Shown: one piece after another, positions 35,760-44,707 of the stretch
How the letters are laid out: every line of letters begins with the position of its first letter
Position numbering within the stretch: position 1 is the stretch's first letter
Assembly (NCBI RefSeq): GCF_005434975.1
Contig: NZ_SKCJ01000001.1
Span: 1,002,001-1,066,000, forward strand
Direction: 5' to 3'
DNA: 64,000 nt
Origin: Parerythrobacter lutipelagi
GTDB taxonomy: Bacteria > Pseudomonadota > Alphaproteobacteria > Sphingomonadales > Sphingomonadaceae
Position numbers and translations under genes: made by a program
The notes under the pieces: generated by a model
What the model was told of the DNA's origin: nothing
Seen by the model: only the letters and a program-made list of their open reading frames with translations
Database searches by the model: none

Positions 35760-36147
35760 TTGGAAATCCTTGATCACAGTGGAAGAGAGCGGTGCGTGAG
35801 GCTGGCTCGCGTATTGACGGCTGGACGGAGTGGGATGCCCGGCTCGCATCACGCTGTTGAAAAATTGCCTTCAAACACGATTAGAACTTTCGCGCTCGCC
35901 AACGGCAGCTCTGGCCGCCTCGGCCATTCACGAATTGTCTGATGATTTTTGAATAATAGGCGAGATCCGATGCAGAAGCGCGCTCTTCTCTCACTCGAGG
36001 AGCACTATCAGGCGGGCTCTCGATGAGGTCGATATGGTGTTGTTGCCATGATTTACAAGCCGTCAGCGCTCGGCAGCCAGCGCTCGGCAGCCAGCGGCCA
36101 TTGCTGACCGAAACCTCCGACGTTCGCCCGCCAAGGCATGACCAGAA
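35760..36147. other. 388-bp intergenic region with a 14-bp tandem duplication
   Basis: No supported gene is seen. A perfect tandem duplication of CAGCGCTCGGCAGC occupies 36064-36091, 57 bp downstream of the kynU stop on its strand. The left part should hold the promoter of the SET-domain gene, but no clear elements were recognised. Confidence 0.5.
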
Positions 36148-37362
36148 CTAAGTCACAGCCGCCCGCTGCCGGAACTCCTCCCGCTCCCACTCACCGCTCG
36201 CCAGTATCTCCGCCAGCGCCTCGACTGCCAGCGCGCCATCCTCGAAGCGGACGTAAACCGGGGCAAAACCGAAGCGCAGGATATCGGGGTCGCGGAAATC
36301 GCCGATCACGCCGCGCGCGATCAGCGCCTGGCACAGCGCATAGGCTTCTTCGTGACGGTAGGAGAGCTGGCTGCCACGTGCCGCCGGGTCGACGGGACTG
36401 ACGCATACGAGTTCGGGGCAGTGTTCGGACATTGCGGCGCGGAAAAACTCGCTCAGCGCGCGCGATTTGGCGACCAGCGGACCCATCCCAATATCCGCCA
36501 TCAGCTCCACACCGCATTCGAGCGCGGCCATCGCCAGCACTGGCGGGGTGCCCGCCAGCAGGCGCGAGACGCCGGGGGCAGGCGCGTATTCGTCGGAGAA
36601 GGCAAAGGGCGCCGCGTGGCCCATCCAGCCGCTGATCGGGTTTTGCAGCGCCTCATGATGCCGTTTTGCGACGAAGGCATAGGCCGGGGCGCCGGGACCG
36701 CCATTCAGATACTTGTAGCCGCAGCCGACCGCCAGGTCCGCGCCCGCGCCGTTGAGGTCGACCGGCACCGCGCCGCCCGAATGCGACAGGTCCCACAGCA
36801 CCAGCGCGCCCGCGTCATGCGCAGCCTTGGTCAGCGCTACCATGTCGAACATTTCACCGGTCTTGTAATGGACATGGGTGAGCATCAGCAGCGCCACATC
36901 TTCGTCGAGCGCCTCGATAATCTTGTCGCGCGCGGCCAGCCGCTGCTCGGCAGAGCTGCCTTGCACCATGTAGAGGTCGGTCGGGAAATTGCCCGGTTCG
37001 CTAAGCACCACCGTGCGGCCCGGGCGCATTGCAAGCGCTGCCCCGATCAGCTTGGACAGGTTTACCGAAACGCTGTCGCAGGCGATGACCTCATTGGCGT
37101 GCGCACCGATCAGCGGGGCGATCTTGCCGCCGATCCGCTGCGGCATTCCGATCCAGTCTGCGGTGTTCCAGCTGCGAATAAGGTCGCGGCCCCATTCCGC
37201 ATCGACCACCTGCGCCAGCTGCTTGCGAGTCGCCTTCGGCAGCGCACCGAGCGAATTGCCGTCGAGATAAACCACGCCTTCCGGCAGGTCGAACAGCTCG
37301 CGCGCACCCGAGATCGGGTCCGCCGCATCGAGCGTGCGCGCTTGGTCCATCAGCGCGCTCAT
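36148..37362 (-). CDS. kynU: Kynureninase
   Basis: A 404-residue PLP enzyme cleaving L-kynurenine to anthranilate and alanine. VYLDGNSLGALP, NFPTDLYMVQG, LWDLSHSGGAVPVDL with the cofactor aspartate, and the PLP lysine K217 in GCGYKYLNGGPG are family signatures. It is last in the kynA-kynB-kynU operon, its ATG overlapping the kynB stop by 4 bp (37359-37362). Confidence 0.95.
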   Translation of the reverse strand: MSALMDQARTLDAADPISGARELFDLPEGVVYLDGNSLGALPKATRKQLAQVVDAEWGRDLIRSWNTADWIGMPQRIGGKIAPLIGAHANEVIACDSVSVNLSKLIGAALAMRPGRTVVLSEPGNFPTDLYMVQGSSAEQRLAARDKIIEALDEDVALLMLTHVHYKTGEMFDMVALTKAAHDAGALVLWDLSHSGGAVPVDLNGAGADLAVGCGYKYLNGGPGAPAYAFVAKRHHEALQNPISGWMGHAAPFAFSDEYAPAPGVSRLLAGTPPVLAMAALECGVELMADIGMGPLVAKSRALSEFFRAAMSEHCPELVCVSPVDPAARGSQLSYRHEEAYALCQALIARGVIGDFRDPDILRFGFAPVYVRFEDGALAVEALAEILASGEWEREEFRQRAAVT

Positions 37363-38000
37363 GCCAATTCCCTCAGGATCGCGCGGCTCAATCCCGCATC
37401 GCCGCCGGCGATCTTGAGCGGCAGCGCGATCAATTCGTAGCGGCCTTCGGGCACATCATCGAGCACCAGCCCTTCGAGGATCCGCATATCGTGTTTGAGC
37501 ACTGCCTTATGCGCATCGATGGTCTTGCTGTCCTGCGGATCGACCGATGGGGCGTCGGTTCCGACCAGCTTCACACCCTGCAGCGCGAGCCACTCGATGG
37601 TTTCGGCGGCGATGGCAGTGAAATCGCTGTCCCACGCATCATGCGGAAAAGTCTCGAAAGTGCGAAACAGGACCCGGTCGGCGCTGTCCAGATGCGGCAG
37701 ATCGGAGACATCGATTGCCCCAGAGACCGCGCGCGCATCGATCACCAGGCATTCGCCGATATAGGGATCGAGTTCCATGCCCGCCGCGTCCAGCCCTTCC
37801 GGCGCGTAGTGCAAGGGTGCATCGCCATGTGTGCCCGAATGGGTGCTCATCGTCATCCGCCCAACATTGACCGGCGAACCGTCTTCCATCTTCCAGCTGC
37901 GCTCGAACGTGAATTCGGTGTCGCCGGGCCACACCGGCAGGCCGGGGCGCAGGGTCTGGCTGATATCCCAGATCCGGCGGGTCGATTGCCAGCTGCTCAT
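37359..38000 (-). CDS. kynB: Arylformamidase (kynurenine formamidase)
   Basis: A 213-residue metal-dependent cyclase-family enzyme hydrolysing N-formylkynurenine. The metal motif HSGTHGDAPLHY (H54, H58, D60, H64) and the N-terminal IWDISQTLRPGLPVWPGD are visible. ATG 38000 overlaps the kynA stop by 4 bp (ATGA); the frame open further upstream is a shadow of kynA. Confidence 0.94.
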   Translation of the reverse strand: MSSWQSTRRIWDISQTLRPGLPVWPGDTEFTFERSWKMEDGSPVNVGRMTMSTHSGTHGDAPLHYAPEGLDAAGMELDPYIGECLVIDARAVSGAIDVSDLPHLDSADRVLFRTFETFPHDAWDSDFTAIAAETIEWLALQGVKLVGTDAPSVDPQDSKTIDAHKAVLKHDMRILEGLVLDDVPEGRYELIALPLKIAGGDAGLSRAILRELA

Positions 38001-38788
38001 ATCGCGGTCCGGACGCTCAGCAGCTCGGGGAAAAACGCCGCCTTCAGCACGCCTGCAAGATAGGGCACGCCGGGCGTCCCGCCGGTGCCGGTCTTGAAGC
38101 CGATAATCCGCTCGACGGTCTTGAGATGTCCGAAGCGCCAGCGCTGGAAGTGATATTCGAGGTCGACCAGTTTCTCGGCCAGTTCGTACAGATCCCAATG
38201 CTCTTTCGGGTCCCGGTATATCTCCGCCCAGGCTGCTTCGACAGCAGGCGAGTGCGCCCAGGATTCGCCGACCGGGCGGTCGAGAATGTTCTGCGGGATA
38301 GCCAGTCCGCGGCGCGCCAGCAGCCGGATCGTCTCATGGTAGATGCTCGGCCGCGCCAATTCCTCGCGCAAGGCTGCGGCAACTTTCGGGGTTGCCTCGT
38401 GCATCGTCACCATGTCCGGTTTGCGTCCACCGAGGAGAAATTCCATCATCCGGTATTGTGCGCTCTGAAACCCGCTGGAGCCGCCCAGATGCGGACGAAT
38501 GGTCGAGTAATCGTGCGGGGTCATGGTGCTCAGCACATCCCAGCTCTGGATCAATTGGCCCTGCGCGCGCGCCACGCGCGACAACATCTTGAAAGCGGGC
38601 CGCAGCCGATCGTCGATGATGTGCTGCCGTGCTTCGCTCAGCTCGTGCAGGCACAGCTTGAGCCACAGCTCGCTCGCCTGATGGACAATGATGAACAGCA
38701 TCTCGTCATGCGCGCCCGAAGACGGGTGCTGCGCCGACAGGACCCGGTCGAGATCGAGATAGGAGGAATAGGTTACGTCTTGTGCCAT
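37997..38788 (-). CDS. kynA: Tryptophan 2,3-dioxygenase
   Basis: A 263-residue haem enzyme opening the indole ring of L-tryptophan, the first step of the kynurenine pathway. TYSSYLDLDRVLSAQHP, HDEMLFIIVHQASELWLK and SWDVLSTMTPHDYSTIRPHL are hallmarks, with FQSAQYRMMEFLLG. The second ATG (38788) is preferred because AGGG lies seven bases upstream, whereas the first (38794) is too close to it. Two 4-bp overlaps tie kynA, kynB and kynU into one operon ending at anthranilate. Confidence 0.95.
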   Translation of the reverse strand: MAQDVTYSSYLDLDRVLSAQHPSSGAHDEMLFIIVHQASELWLKLCLHELSEARQHIIDDRLRPAFKMLSRVARAQGQLIQSWDVLSTMTPHDYSTIRPHLGGSSGFQSAQYRMMEFLLGGRKPDMVTMHEATPKVAAALREELARPSIYHETIRLLARRGLAIPQNILDRPVGESWAHSPAVEAAWAEIYRDPKEHWDLYELAEKLVDLEYHFQRWRFGHLKTVERIIGFKTGTGGTPGVPYLAGVLKAAFFPELLSVRTAI

Positions 38789-38823
38789 GGGCATGCCCTA
38801 GCGCCAAGTCGTCACAAGCGAAA

Positions 38824-39240
38824 CTATCCTTCGATCACACGGGTGGCCGGATGGTGCTTGTCCAGGTGCTTCTTCACGATCCTGAGGTTGCGCGTGTTGG
38901 AGCGGAACAGGAAATCGGCCGCGTCGCCGACAACCGGAACGGCGCCGAGCAGGGCATCGAAGCCGACATTGCCCGCCATGCGCCACAGCTTCCACTTGGG
39001 CATGCCCAGATTGCGCGCTTCCCAGACGATGTATGCCCCCATCGCTGTGGTCACGATATCGCCGAGCACCGGGACAAGCCCGACCAGCGAATCCAGACCG
39101 ACCGGATAGTTGATCCCGGGAATGCGAAAGCTGCGCTCGAGCAGGATTTCCATTGCTTCGATCCGTTTGCGGACCGAATGCGGATCGGTCCCGGTCGGCA
39201 GTTCGAGACCCATGGCTTCCATGCGTTGCGGCGTTGGCAT
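38824..39240 (-). CDS. DUF4112 membrane protein
   Basis: A 138-residue protein with the DUF4112 pattern: a helical N-terminus (RKRIEAMEILLERSFRIPGINYPVGLDSLVGL), two hydrophobic segments PVLGDIVTTAMGAYIVWEA and AVPVVGDAADFLF, and a basic tail LRIVKKHLDKHH. The duplicated GLVPVLGD / GAVPVVGD motif is typical. GAGGAG supports ATG 39240; the long frame extending upstream is a shadow of the next gene. Function unknown. Confidence 0.85.
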   Translation of the reverse strand: MPTPQRMEAMGLELPTGTDPHSVRKRIEAMEILLERSFRIPGINYPVGLDSLVGLVPVLGDIVTTAMGAYIVWEARNLGMPKWKLWRMAGNVGFDALLGAVPVVGDAADFLFRSNTRNLRIVKKHLDKHHPATRVIEG

Positions 39241-39278
39241 GCGACACTCCTCTTCCGGATCGATGTGACCCGCACGGC

Positions 39279-40751
39279 CTAGATGGGGCGCAAAGCCAGC
39301 GGGAACAAGGGATGGAAGCCCGTCCGGTTGGCTTCGAAACCGTCGACACCCCCGCGCACCAGAGACCAGCGGACCGGTGCCCCCAGCGGGATATACCCGT
39401 TCAGATCGAGCAGGATCGTCTCTGCTTCGGCCAGCAACCGGGCACGTTCCGCCGGGTCGTCTTCGCGCAGTGCGGCGATCACCGCGAGATCTGCTTCGCG
39501 CGAACACAATGTCTGGCTGACCCGGCAATTGAGCTGATTGAGGAACCAGCGCTCGTCGGTATAGCGCGCCACACTGTCGACCAGAACCAGATCTGCCTCC
39601 TGCGTCTGGGCCACTCTGACGAGCTGCAAGCCGATTGCGCCAATGTCCTCTTGCAGCGACTCGAAAGCGCGGTCCGAGCCCGGTCCTGCGGGCAAGGCAA
39701 TGCGCACCGTGCGATCTGCTCCGCCCCGCCCGATCCAGCCGGCGACGCGCCTGGCCGCCTCGGTCTGACGCTGTTCGACCGTCATGCCGGACCAGCGTTG
39801 CGGCTGAGGCGTCTCCGACGCGAGATCGAGTTGCGGCACTATCCGGGTCGTTTGCTGCCATTGGCCCAGATTCAGGCTTTCGAACAGCTTGCCCCGGTCG
39901 ATCGCCATGGCCAGCGCTTCGCGTTCGTAGCTTTGCCCGAGAAATCCGCGTGCCCGCCGAACCTTCAGCCCGAGCAGACCGGTCACTGAATCGAGCCGGA
40001 TGGTCCCGCGCGAAAGCGGCCCGACATCCGCGAGCAACAGGTTCTGGATACGGCCGTTGAGTACAGCATCCGCCTCGCCCGATTCAAACGCCGCGATGGC
40101 GTCTTCCGCCGGGTAGGCCCGCAGGATGACGGGGCGGACGGTTTCATCCCAGTCTTCGAATGCCGGCAGACCGCGTTGTTCGGGCGGCAGTGCCGTGAGG
40201 ACTACCTGCCCATCGGACTCTTCCGCAACCATCGGTCCGAGCCCGCGGTTGTTTCTCATCAGACCGAGTTCCGGCTGTCCGAGCAGTTGGAGAAACTCGG
40301 CCATCGGATGCTCAAGCTGGATTTCCACCACCCGGCCAGCCATCGCGCGAACATCGGCAATGATGTCCACATCGAGGCCGAGCGAGGTCCCTTCAAGCCG
40401 CGCAAGCGTGCGATCCATCTCCTGCTTCACACTCTGGGCCGTCAACGGTGAACCGTTGGCCCACTGCGAATCGCGCAACCGGAAAATGTAGCTCAGCCCG
40501 TCATCGGTAACGATCCATCTCTCTGCTATAGCAGGCACGACATTGCCGGCCGCATCGAATGTCACCAGCCCTTCGGCCGTGGCTTCGCGCACATGCTGAG
40601 CAGCCGGCGTCAGACGAACCCCGTTCTGCTGCAGCTTGTCAGGATCTCCGATGAACACGACATCGACTTCGTCCTCGCCTTCTCCCAGCGCGCAGGAGGT
40701 TGCAGCAAGCAAGAGCGGTGCTGACAGAAGAAGGCGCAAAGTGCGGATCAT
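39279..40751 (-). CDS. Peptide/nickel-type ABC substrate-binding lipoprotein, orphan
   Basis: A 490-residue solute-binding protein of family 5. A signal peptide with lipobox (LLAATSC, cysteine near residue 20) is followed by GLVTFDAAGNVVPAIAERW, DDGLSYIFRLRDSQWANGSPLTAQSVKQEMDR and a C-terminal LLDLNGYIPLGAPVRWSLV. No permease or ATPase gene lies next to it, so either the transporter is elsewhere or this serves as a stand-alone peptide-binding lipoprotein. The ligand is unknown. Confidence 0.85.
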   Translation of the reverse strand: MIRTLRLLLSAPLLLAATSCALGEGEDEVDVVFIGDPDKLQQNGVRLTPAAQHVREATAEGLVTFDAAGNVVPAIAERWIVTDDGLSYIFRLRDSQWANGSPLTAQSVKQEMDRTLARLEGTSLGLDVDIIADVRAMAGRVVEIQLEHPMAEFLQLLGQPELGLMRNNRGLGPMVAEESDGQVVLTALPPEQRGLPAFEDWDETVRPVILRAYPAEDAIAAFESGEADAVLNGRIQNLLLADVGPLSRGTIRLDSVTGLLGLKVRRARGFLGQSYEREALAMAIDRGKLFESLNLGQWQQTTRIVPQLDLASETPQPQRWSGMTVEQRQTEAARRVAGWIGRGGADRTVRIALPAGPGSDRAFESLQEDIGAIGLQLVRVAQTQEADLVLVDSVARYTDERWFLNQLNCRVSQTLCSREADLAVIAALREDDPAERARLLAEAETILLDLNGYIPLGAPVRWSLVRGGVDGFEANRTGFHPLFPLALRPI

Positions 40752-40796
40752 GCGCGCGTGCCTAGCAGCTTGGATCGCCGCGGTCAGCGGAAAGCT

Positions 40797-41174
40797 TCAG
40801 AGCTTGCGCAGGTTCCTGGGTTCGTATTCCGTGCCTGGCGGCAGGATCGACGAAGGGCGCACGAAGCGCGGGATTTCATATCCGTTTTTCTGCTCGGTCC
40901 CGCGCGCGACAGCCGGATCGATCTCTTGACCAAAGGCAATGCCGAAGCGGGTTTCATGGACCCACGCAACAGTACCTTCGACCCAGCCGATATTGCGCAG
41001 ATGGACGCCGATGTTTGCCCCGCGCTCGACCTTCGGGCCGCCTTCGGCCATCATTCCGCCGGATGATAGGTTGCGGACCTTGATCCGGTCAGGGCTGATC
41101 TCGCCTCCGACCCGAACTTCAGCGAGGAAAAAGAGGCTGTCGCGCGAGATATGGCGAGTATCGATGGCAGACAT
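40797..41174 (-). CDS. PilZ domain protein
   Basis: A 125-residue single-domain PilZ protein, a probable cyclic-di-GMP receptor. The bipartite motif is present as RHISR (residues 7-11, RxxxR) and NLSSGGM (35-41, [D/N]xSxxG), both needed for ligand contact. It stands alone upstream of the orphan binding-protein gene on the same strand. Its downstream target cannot be inferred. Confidence 0.85.
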   Translation of the reverse strand: MSAIDTRHISRDSLFFLAEVRVGGEISPDRIKVRNLSSGGMMAEGGPKVERGANIGVHLRNIGWVEGTVAWVHETRFGIAFGQEIDPAVARGTEQKNGYEIPRFVRPSSILPPGTEYEPRNLRKL

Positions 41175-41295
41175 GCGAGCAGGGACCTCTTAGAGAATGT
41201 AAAAATGTCCGGCGCAGGATGACCTGTTCCGCGTATGTTACATAATCGAGCATTGGCTAACGAAGCTTTAAGCAGCGCGCATTTTACGCCCGCTT

Positions 41296-41754
41296 TCAGT
41301 CGTCGCGGGAGATTTTTTCCCGGCGCTCATGCGCTTCCTGCGCTTCGACAGTCATTGTAGCGACCGGGCGCGCGATCAGGCGCTTCAAGCCGATAGGATC
41401 ACCCGTAACCTCGCAATAGCCGTATTCACCGGCGTCGATCCGCCGCAATGCTGAATCGATCTTGCCAGTCAGCTTGCGCTGCCGATCGCGTGTTCGCAGT
41501 TCGATACTCCAGTCGGTCTCCGAAGAGGCCCGATCGTTGAGATCGGGTTCGCGGATCGGACCGTCCTGCAGCGACTGGAGAGTCGCGGACGAAGCAGTCT
41601 GGATCGATTTCTTCCATTCCAGCAGCAGCATGCGAAAATAATTGCGCTGCTTCTCATTCATGTAATCTTCGTCATCCGACGGAACATAGTCCGGCTCCAG
41701 AGAAGCCTTGACGCTCTTTAGTTGATCGGAGTCTTCGAAAGCCGCGCTCGCCAT
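41296..41754 (-). CDS. dksA: RNA polymerase-binding transcription factor DksA
   Basis: A 152-residue DksA that acts with ppGpp at the secondary channel of RNA polymerase. The acidic N-terminus leads into a coiled-coil (NEKQRNYFRMLLLEWKKSIQ) with a DRAS motif at its tip, followed by a zinc-finger region in which only one canonical cysteine remains (YGYCEVTGDPIGLKRLIARP). Loss of the other cysteines is usual for alphaproteobacterial DksA. It starts at 41754. Confidence 0.92.
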   Translation of the reverse strand: MASAAFEDSDQLKSVKASLEPDYVPSDDEDYMNEKQRNYFRMLLLEWKKSIQTASSATLQSLQDGPIREPDLNDRASSETDWSIELRTRDRQRKLTGKIDSALRRIDAGEYGYCEVTGDPIGLKRLIARPVATMTVEAQEAHERREKISRDD

Positions 41755-41966
41755 ATATATCCTCGATACCCTAATACCGCACGTTCAATGACTTACTGGA
41801 CGCTGGGCCGGGTTTTCCCGGTCACACAGCCCGCTTGCTTGGCGCGCCTATATAAGGGCGCAATCAGCCACACAAGCGGCAATCTGGCAGACGCCCGATA
41901 CGGTCCACAAGCTGAAGGACAGCCGAACGGCGAGCGATCCGATCAACAAAGAATTTCGCAACCGCG

Positions 41967-41982
41967 TTAACCAATTGTTGAC
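41967..41982 (+). promoter_or_regulatory. CtrA-box-like site TTAA-N7-TTGAC upstream of the Sel1-like gene
   Basis: One mismatch to TTAA-N7-TTAAC, 66 bp before the start at 42048. It lies in the 293-bp divergent region after dksA; the rest of that region (41755-41966) holds both promoters but no other recognisable element. Confidence 0.4.
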
Positions 41983-42047
41983 CATGATCTGCGGAAAACC
42001 CTTCTCAAGCGATGGCAGGGGGCTGTCGCAAGTTTTGGGGAACACCG

Positions 42048-42377
42048 ATGAAGCTCACTCCGATCGAAGGCGGCAAAGCTGTCGATACCGATATTGCCGC
42101 TGCCGACCTGCTGGTTGCGCAATGCATGGCTGCCGCCGCACAGGGCGATCTGACCGCCTATTTCGACCTCGGCGTCGCTTACTCCACTGGCAGCCACGGT
42201 GCTCCGTGCGATCTTGTCGAAGCGCACAAATGGTTTAATCTCGCCGCATCCAAGGGCCACGAAGAAGCCGCCTGGTGCCGGGCCGATATTTCGGACGAGA
42301 TGACCGCCCGTGAAATCGCCGAAGCCCAGCGCCGCGCGCGTCAGTGGCTCATTGAGACCGCCCGCAAGGTTGCCTAG
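42048..42377 (+). CDS. Sel1-like repeat protein
   Basis: A 109-residue protein with one Sel1-type helical repeat (AYFDLGVAYSTGSHGAPCDLVEAHKWFNLAASKGHEEA at about residues 39-76). Such repeats mediate protein contacts. ATG 42048 has GGGGAA upstream; the ATG at 42012 is less likely. A CtrA-box-like site precedes it. Its end overlaps the GNAT gene on the other strand by 4 bp. Confidence 0.75.
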   Translation: MKLTPIEGGKAVDTDIAAADLLVAQCMAAAAQGDLTAYFDLGVAYSTGSHGAPCDLVEAHKWFNLAASKGHEEAAWCRADISDEMTAREIAEAQRRARQWLIETARKVA

Positions 42378-43507
42378 GCTTTCTTGAAAGGCGTCCGCCT
42401 TTCCAGATAATTGCGGTCGGCTGCCACGCCGCGCCGTTCACGCGCGAGGAAATCGGCAACCGCATCGCGGAAGCCCGGGTCGGCAATCCAATGTGCCGAC
42501 CATGTCTCGACCGGTTCGTATCCGCGCGCCAGCTTGTGTCCGCCCTGCGCTCCGGCCTCGACCCGTGACAGGCCGAGCTCGATCGCTGCCTCGATCGCCT
42601 GATAGTAACACAGTTCGAAATGCAGAAAGCGCTTGTCGTGGCTGCACCCCCAATAGCGGCCGTAAAGCGCGTCCGGACCAATAAAGTTGAGCGCACCGGC
42701 AATCGGCTCTTCGCTCTCGAGCGCCAGGACCAGCAAGATTTTGTCGCCCATCCGCTCACCCAGCAGGTCGAACGCTTCGCGCGTGAGATAGGGCGTCCCC
42801 CACTTGCGCGCGCCGGTGTCCTGATAGAACAGCCAGAACGCGTCCCAATGGTGCGTCTCTATCACCTCGCCTCTGAGGCGCACGATCTCCACACCCTCTT
42901 GTGCGCCCTTGCGCTCCTTGCGGATCGTCCGGCGCTTGCGCGACGAGAGCGCAGCGACAAATTCGTCGAAGCTTGCATAGTCGCGGTTGGTCCAGTGGAA
43001 CTGGATATCGCTCCTCAGGAGCCATTCCGATTGTTCGAAAAAGGGTAACTGCGCGGGTTCGATGAAGGTCGCATGGGCGGAAGAGAAGCCGTTGCCCAGA
43101 CAAAGCGTCTGCGCTGCATCCAGCAATGGCGCGGCATATTTGTGATCCGACAATAGCAGCCGCGGGCCGGTCGCCGGGGTGAACGGCGCGGCGATCTGAA
43201 GCTTTGGATAGTAATTGCCGCCGGCTCGCTCATAGGCATCCGCCCACGCGTGATCGAACACATATTCGCCCTGACTGTGGCTTTTGAGATAGCTCGGCAT
43301 AGCGGCGAGCAGATGACCGCCGGCATCTTCGATCACAAGCGGGGCAGGCTGCCAGCCAGTCCCCGGACCAACACTGCCCGAATCCTCCAGCAGAGTGAGA
43401 AAATCGTGCGACAGAAACGGATTTCCGCCAGCCAAAGCGTCCCAGCGATCCCTCGGCAACGCGCCGACCGACCCGGCAATCTTGGCTGTCAGTCCGTCAT
43501 CACTCAC
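42374..43507 (-). CDS. FemAB-like/GNAT N-acyltransferase (COG3146)
   Basis: A 377-residue cytoplasmic protein of the peptidoglycan-biosynthesis-like N-acetyltransferase family. Family features are NPFLSHDFLTLLEDSGSV, the SHSQGEYVFDHAWADAYERAG segment, QFHWTNRDYASFDEF, LSSRKRRTIRKERK and YGRYWGCSHDKRFLHFELCYYQ. Its ATG overlaps the GDPD stop by 4 bp, making it last in a five-gene leftward operon. The true substrate of the family is not established. Confidence 0.86.
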   Translation of the reverse strand: MSDDGLTAKIAGSVGALPRDRWDALAGGNPFLSHDFLTLLEDSGSVGPGTGWQPAPLVIEDAGGHLLAAMPSYLKSHSQGEYVFDHAWADAYERAGGNYYPKLQIAAPFTPATGPRLLLSDHKYAAPLLDAAQTLCLGNGFSSAHATFIEPAQLPFFEQSEWLLRSDIQFHWTNRDYASFDEFVAALSSRKRRTIRKERKGAQEGVEIVRLRGEVIETHHWDAFWLFYQDTGARKWGTPYLTREAFDLLGERMGDKILLVLALESEEPIAGALNFIGPDALYGRYWGCSHDKRFLHFELCYYQAIEAAIELGLSRVEAGAQGGHKLARGYEPVETWSAHWIADPGFRDAVADFLARERRGVAADRNYLERRTPFKKA

Positions 43508-44277
43508 AGCAAGCCTTCACCCTCGAGAATAGGTGCATCGGTGTTCTCGAATGCGACCTGCGCTGTTTCGGGCGAGCGTACCGTCCATGTCAGCAGCGGC
43601 AGACCTCGCTTGCGTTGCGCGGCAGCGAAACCGCTCGGCAGATCGCGCACGTCGTAAGCGAGAAAATCAGGCTTTGCGTTCCACAGCGACAGTCGCCGAG
43701 AAATCGCGCCCACCAACCCCCGCTTGTCTTCCTCGGTCACCACCAGTCCGCGCACGGTACGCGGTGAATGGGCGGCAAACCAGCGCGACACGCGCGGGTC
43801 GAAACTCATCACCGCATGGTGGCCGTGATAGCCTTCCAGCGCGCGCCGGACCGCAAGGCACAGCGGGCGCACTCGCCTGTCGCGCTTCGACTTGATCTCG
43901 ATCAGCACTGGCACCCGGCCACCGACCTGCTGGAGCAAGCGTTCGAGCGAGGGGATGCGATCTGCGTTCTCGACCAATGGGATCGCCGTCAATTCCGCCA
44001 TGGTGAGATGGTCGACCGCACCCTTGCGATCGGTCAGCCGATCAAGCTCCCAGTCATGGAACACGACAGCGCCGCTATCCTTGGTGCGCTGGACATCGCA
44101 TTCGATACCCATCCCGCGCCCGATCGCTTCTGCGAATGCGGACGGCGAGTTTTCAGGAGTGCCGGGGGAATGAAGGCCGCGGTGGGCATAGTCCCATTCG
44201 CCCAGCCATTTGACCCGGGCTGCACGCGGCGGCGGCGCGCGCCAGTTATCAATCCATCTCGACAGCAAGGATCGCAT
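43504..44277 (-). CDS. Glycerophosphodiester phosphodiesterase
   Basis: A 257-residue GDPD-family enzyme hydrolysing glycerophosphodiesters to glycerol-3-phosphate and an alcohol. The TIM-barrel catalytic residues are visible: AHRGLHSPGTPENS (first histidine, general region), GIECDVQRTKDS (metal E and D) and VFHDWELDRLT (second histidine). Start 44277 overlaps ridA by 29 bp; no later start keeps the catalytic N-terminus. No signal peptide, so cytoplasmic. Confidence 0.88.
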   Translation of the reverse strand: MRSLLSRWIDNWRAPPPRAARVKWLGEWDYAHRGLHSPGTPENSPSAFAEAIGRGMGIECDVQRTKDSGAVVFHDWELDRLTDRKGAVDHLTMAELTAIPLVENADRIPSLERLLQQVGGRVPVLIEIKSKRDRRVRPLCLAVRRALEGYHGHHAVMSFDPRVSRWFAAHSPRTVRGLVVTEEDKRGLVGAISRRLSLWNAKPDFLAYDVRDLPSGFAAAQRKRGLPLLTWTVRSPETAQVAFENTDAPILEGEGLL

Positions 44278-44707
44278 CCACTTCGACCACTGCGCCCAGC
44301 GGCAAGGCCGCGACTCCGACCGCTGCGCGTGCATGACGCCCGGCATCGCCGAACACTTCGGCCATCAGGTCCGACGCTCCGTTCGCGATTGCCGGCTGAC
44401 CTGTGAATTCTGGCGTTGAACTGACGAAAACGCCCAGCTTCACCACCCGGCGCACTTTTTCCAGCAACCCGGCCTGCTTCAATTGTGCGAGAATCATCAG
44501 GCCGCAGGCGTGCGCGGCAGCCTGACCTTCATCGGGCGTGACATTTTCACCCAGCCGCCCGGTCACCACGCTGCCTTCCACGAATGGCAGCTGGCCCGAA
44601 ACATGGGCAAACCCGCCTTCGACCACCACCGGCAGATAGCTCGCAACCGGAGCCGCCGCTTCGGGCAGAGCAATGCCGAGTTCGTTCAGACGATCTTCGA
44701 TGCTCAT
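44249..44707 (-). CDS. RidA family protein (YjgF/Rid)
   Basis: A 152-residue member of the larger RidA-like subgroup (YjgF/YER057c/UK114), which deaminates reactive enamine or imine intermediates. Visible are the N-terminal RLNELGIALPEAAAPVASY, GFAHVSGQLPF, and the C-terminal GRHARAAVGVAALPLGAVVEVDAI with the conserved arginine. It overlaps the HAD gene stop (ATGA) and the GDPD start. Confidence 0.88.
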   Translation of the reverse strand: MSIEDRLNELGIALPEAAAPVASYLPVVVEGGFAHVSGQLPFVEGSVVTGRLGENVTPDEGQAAAHACGLMILAQLKQAGLLEKVRRVVKLGVFVSSTPEFTGQPAIANGASDLMAEVFGDAGRHARAAVGVAALPLGAVVEVDAILAVEMD

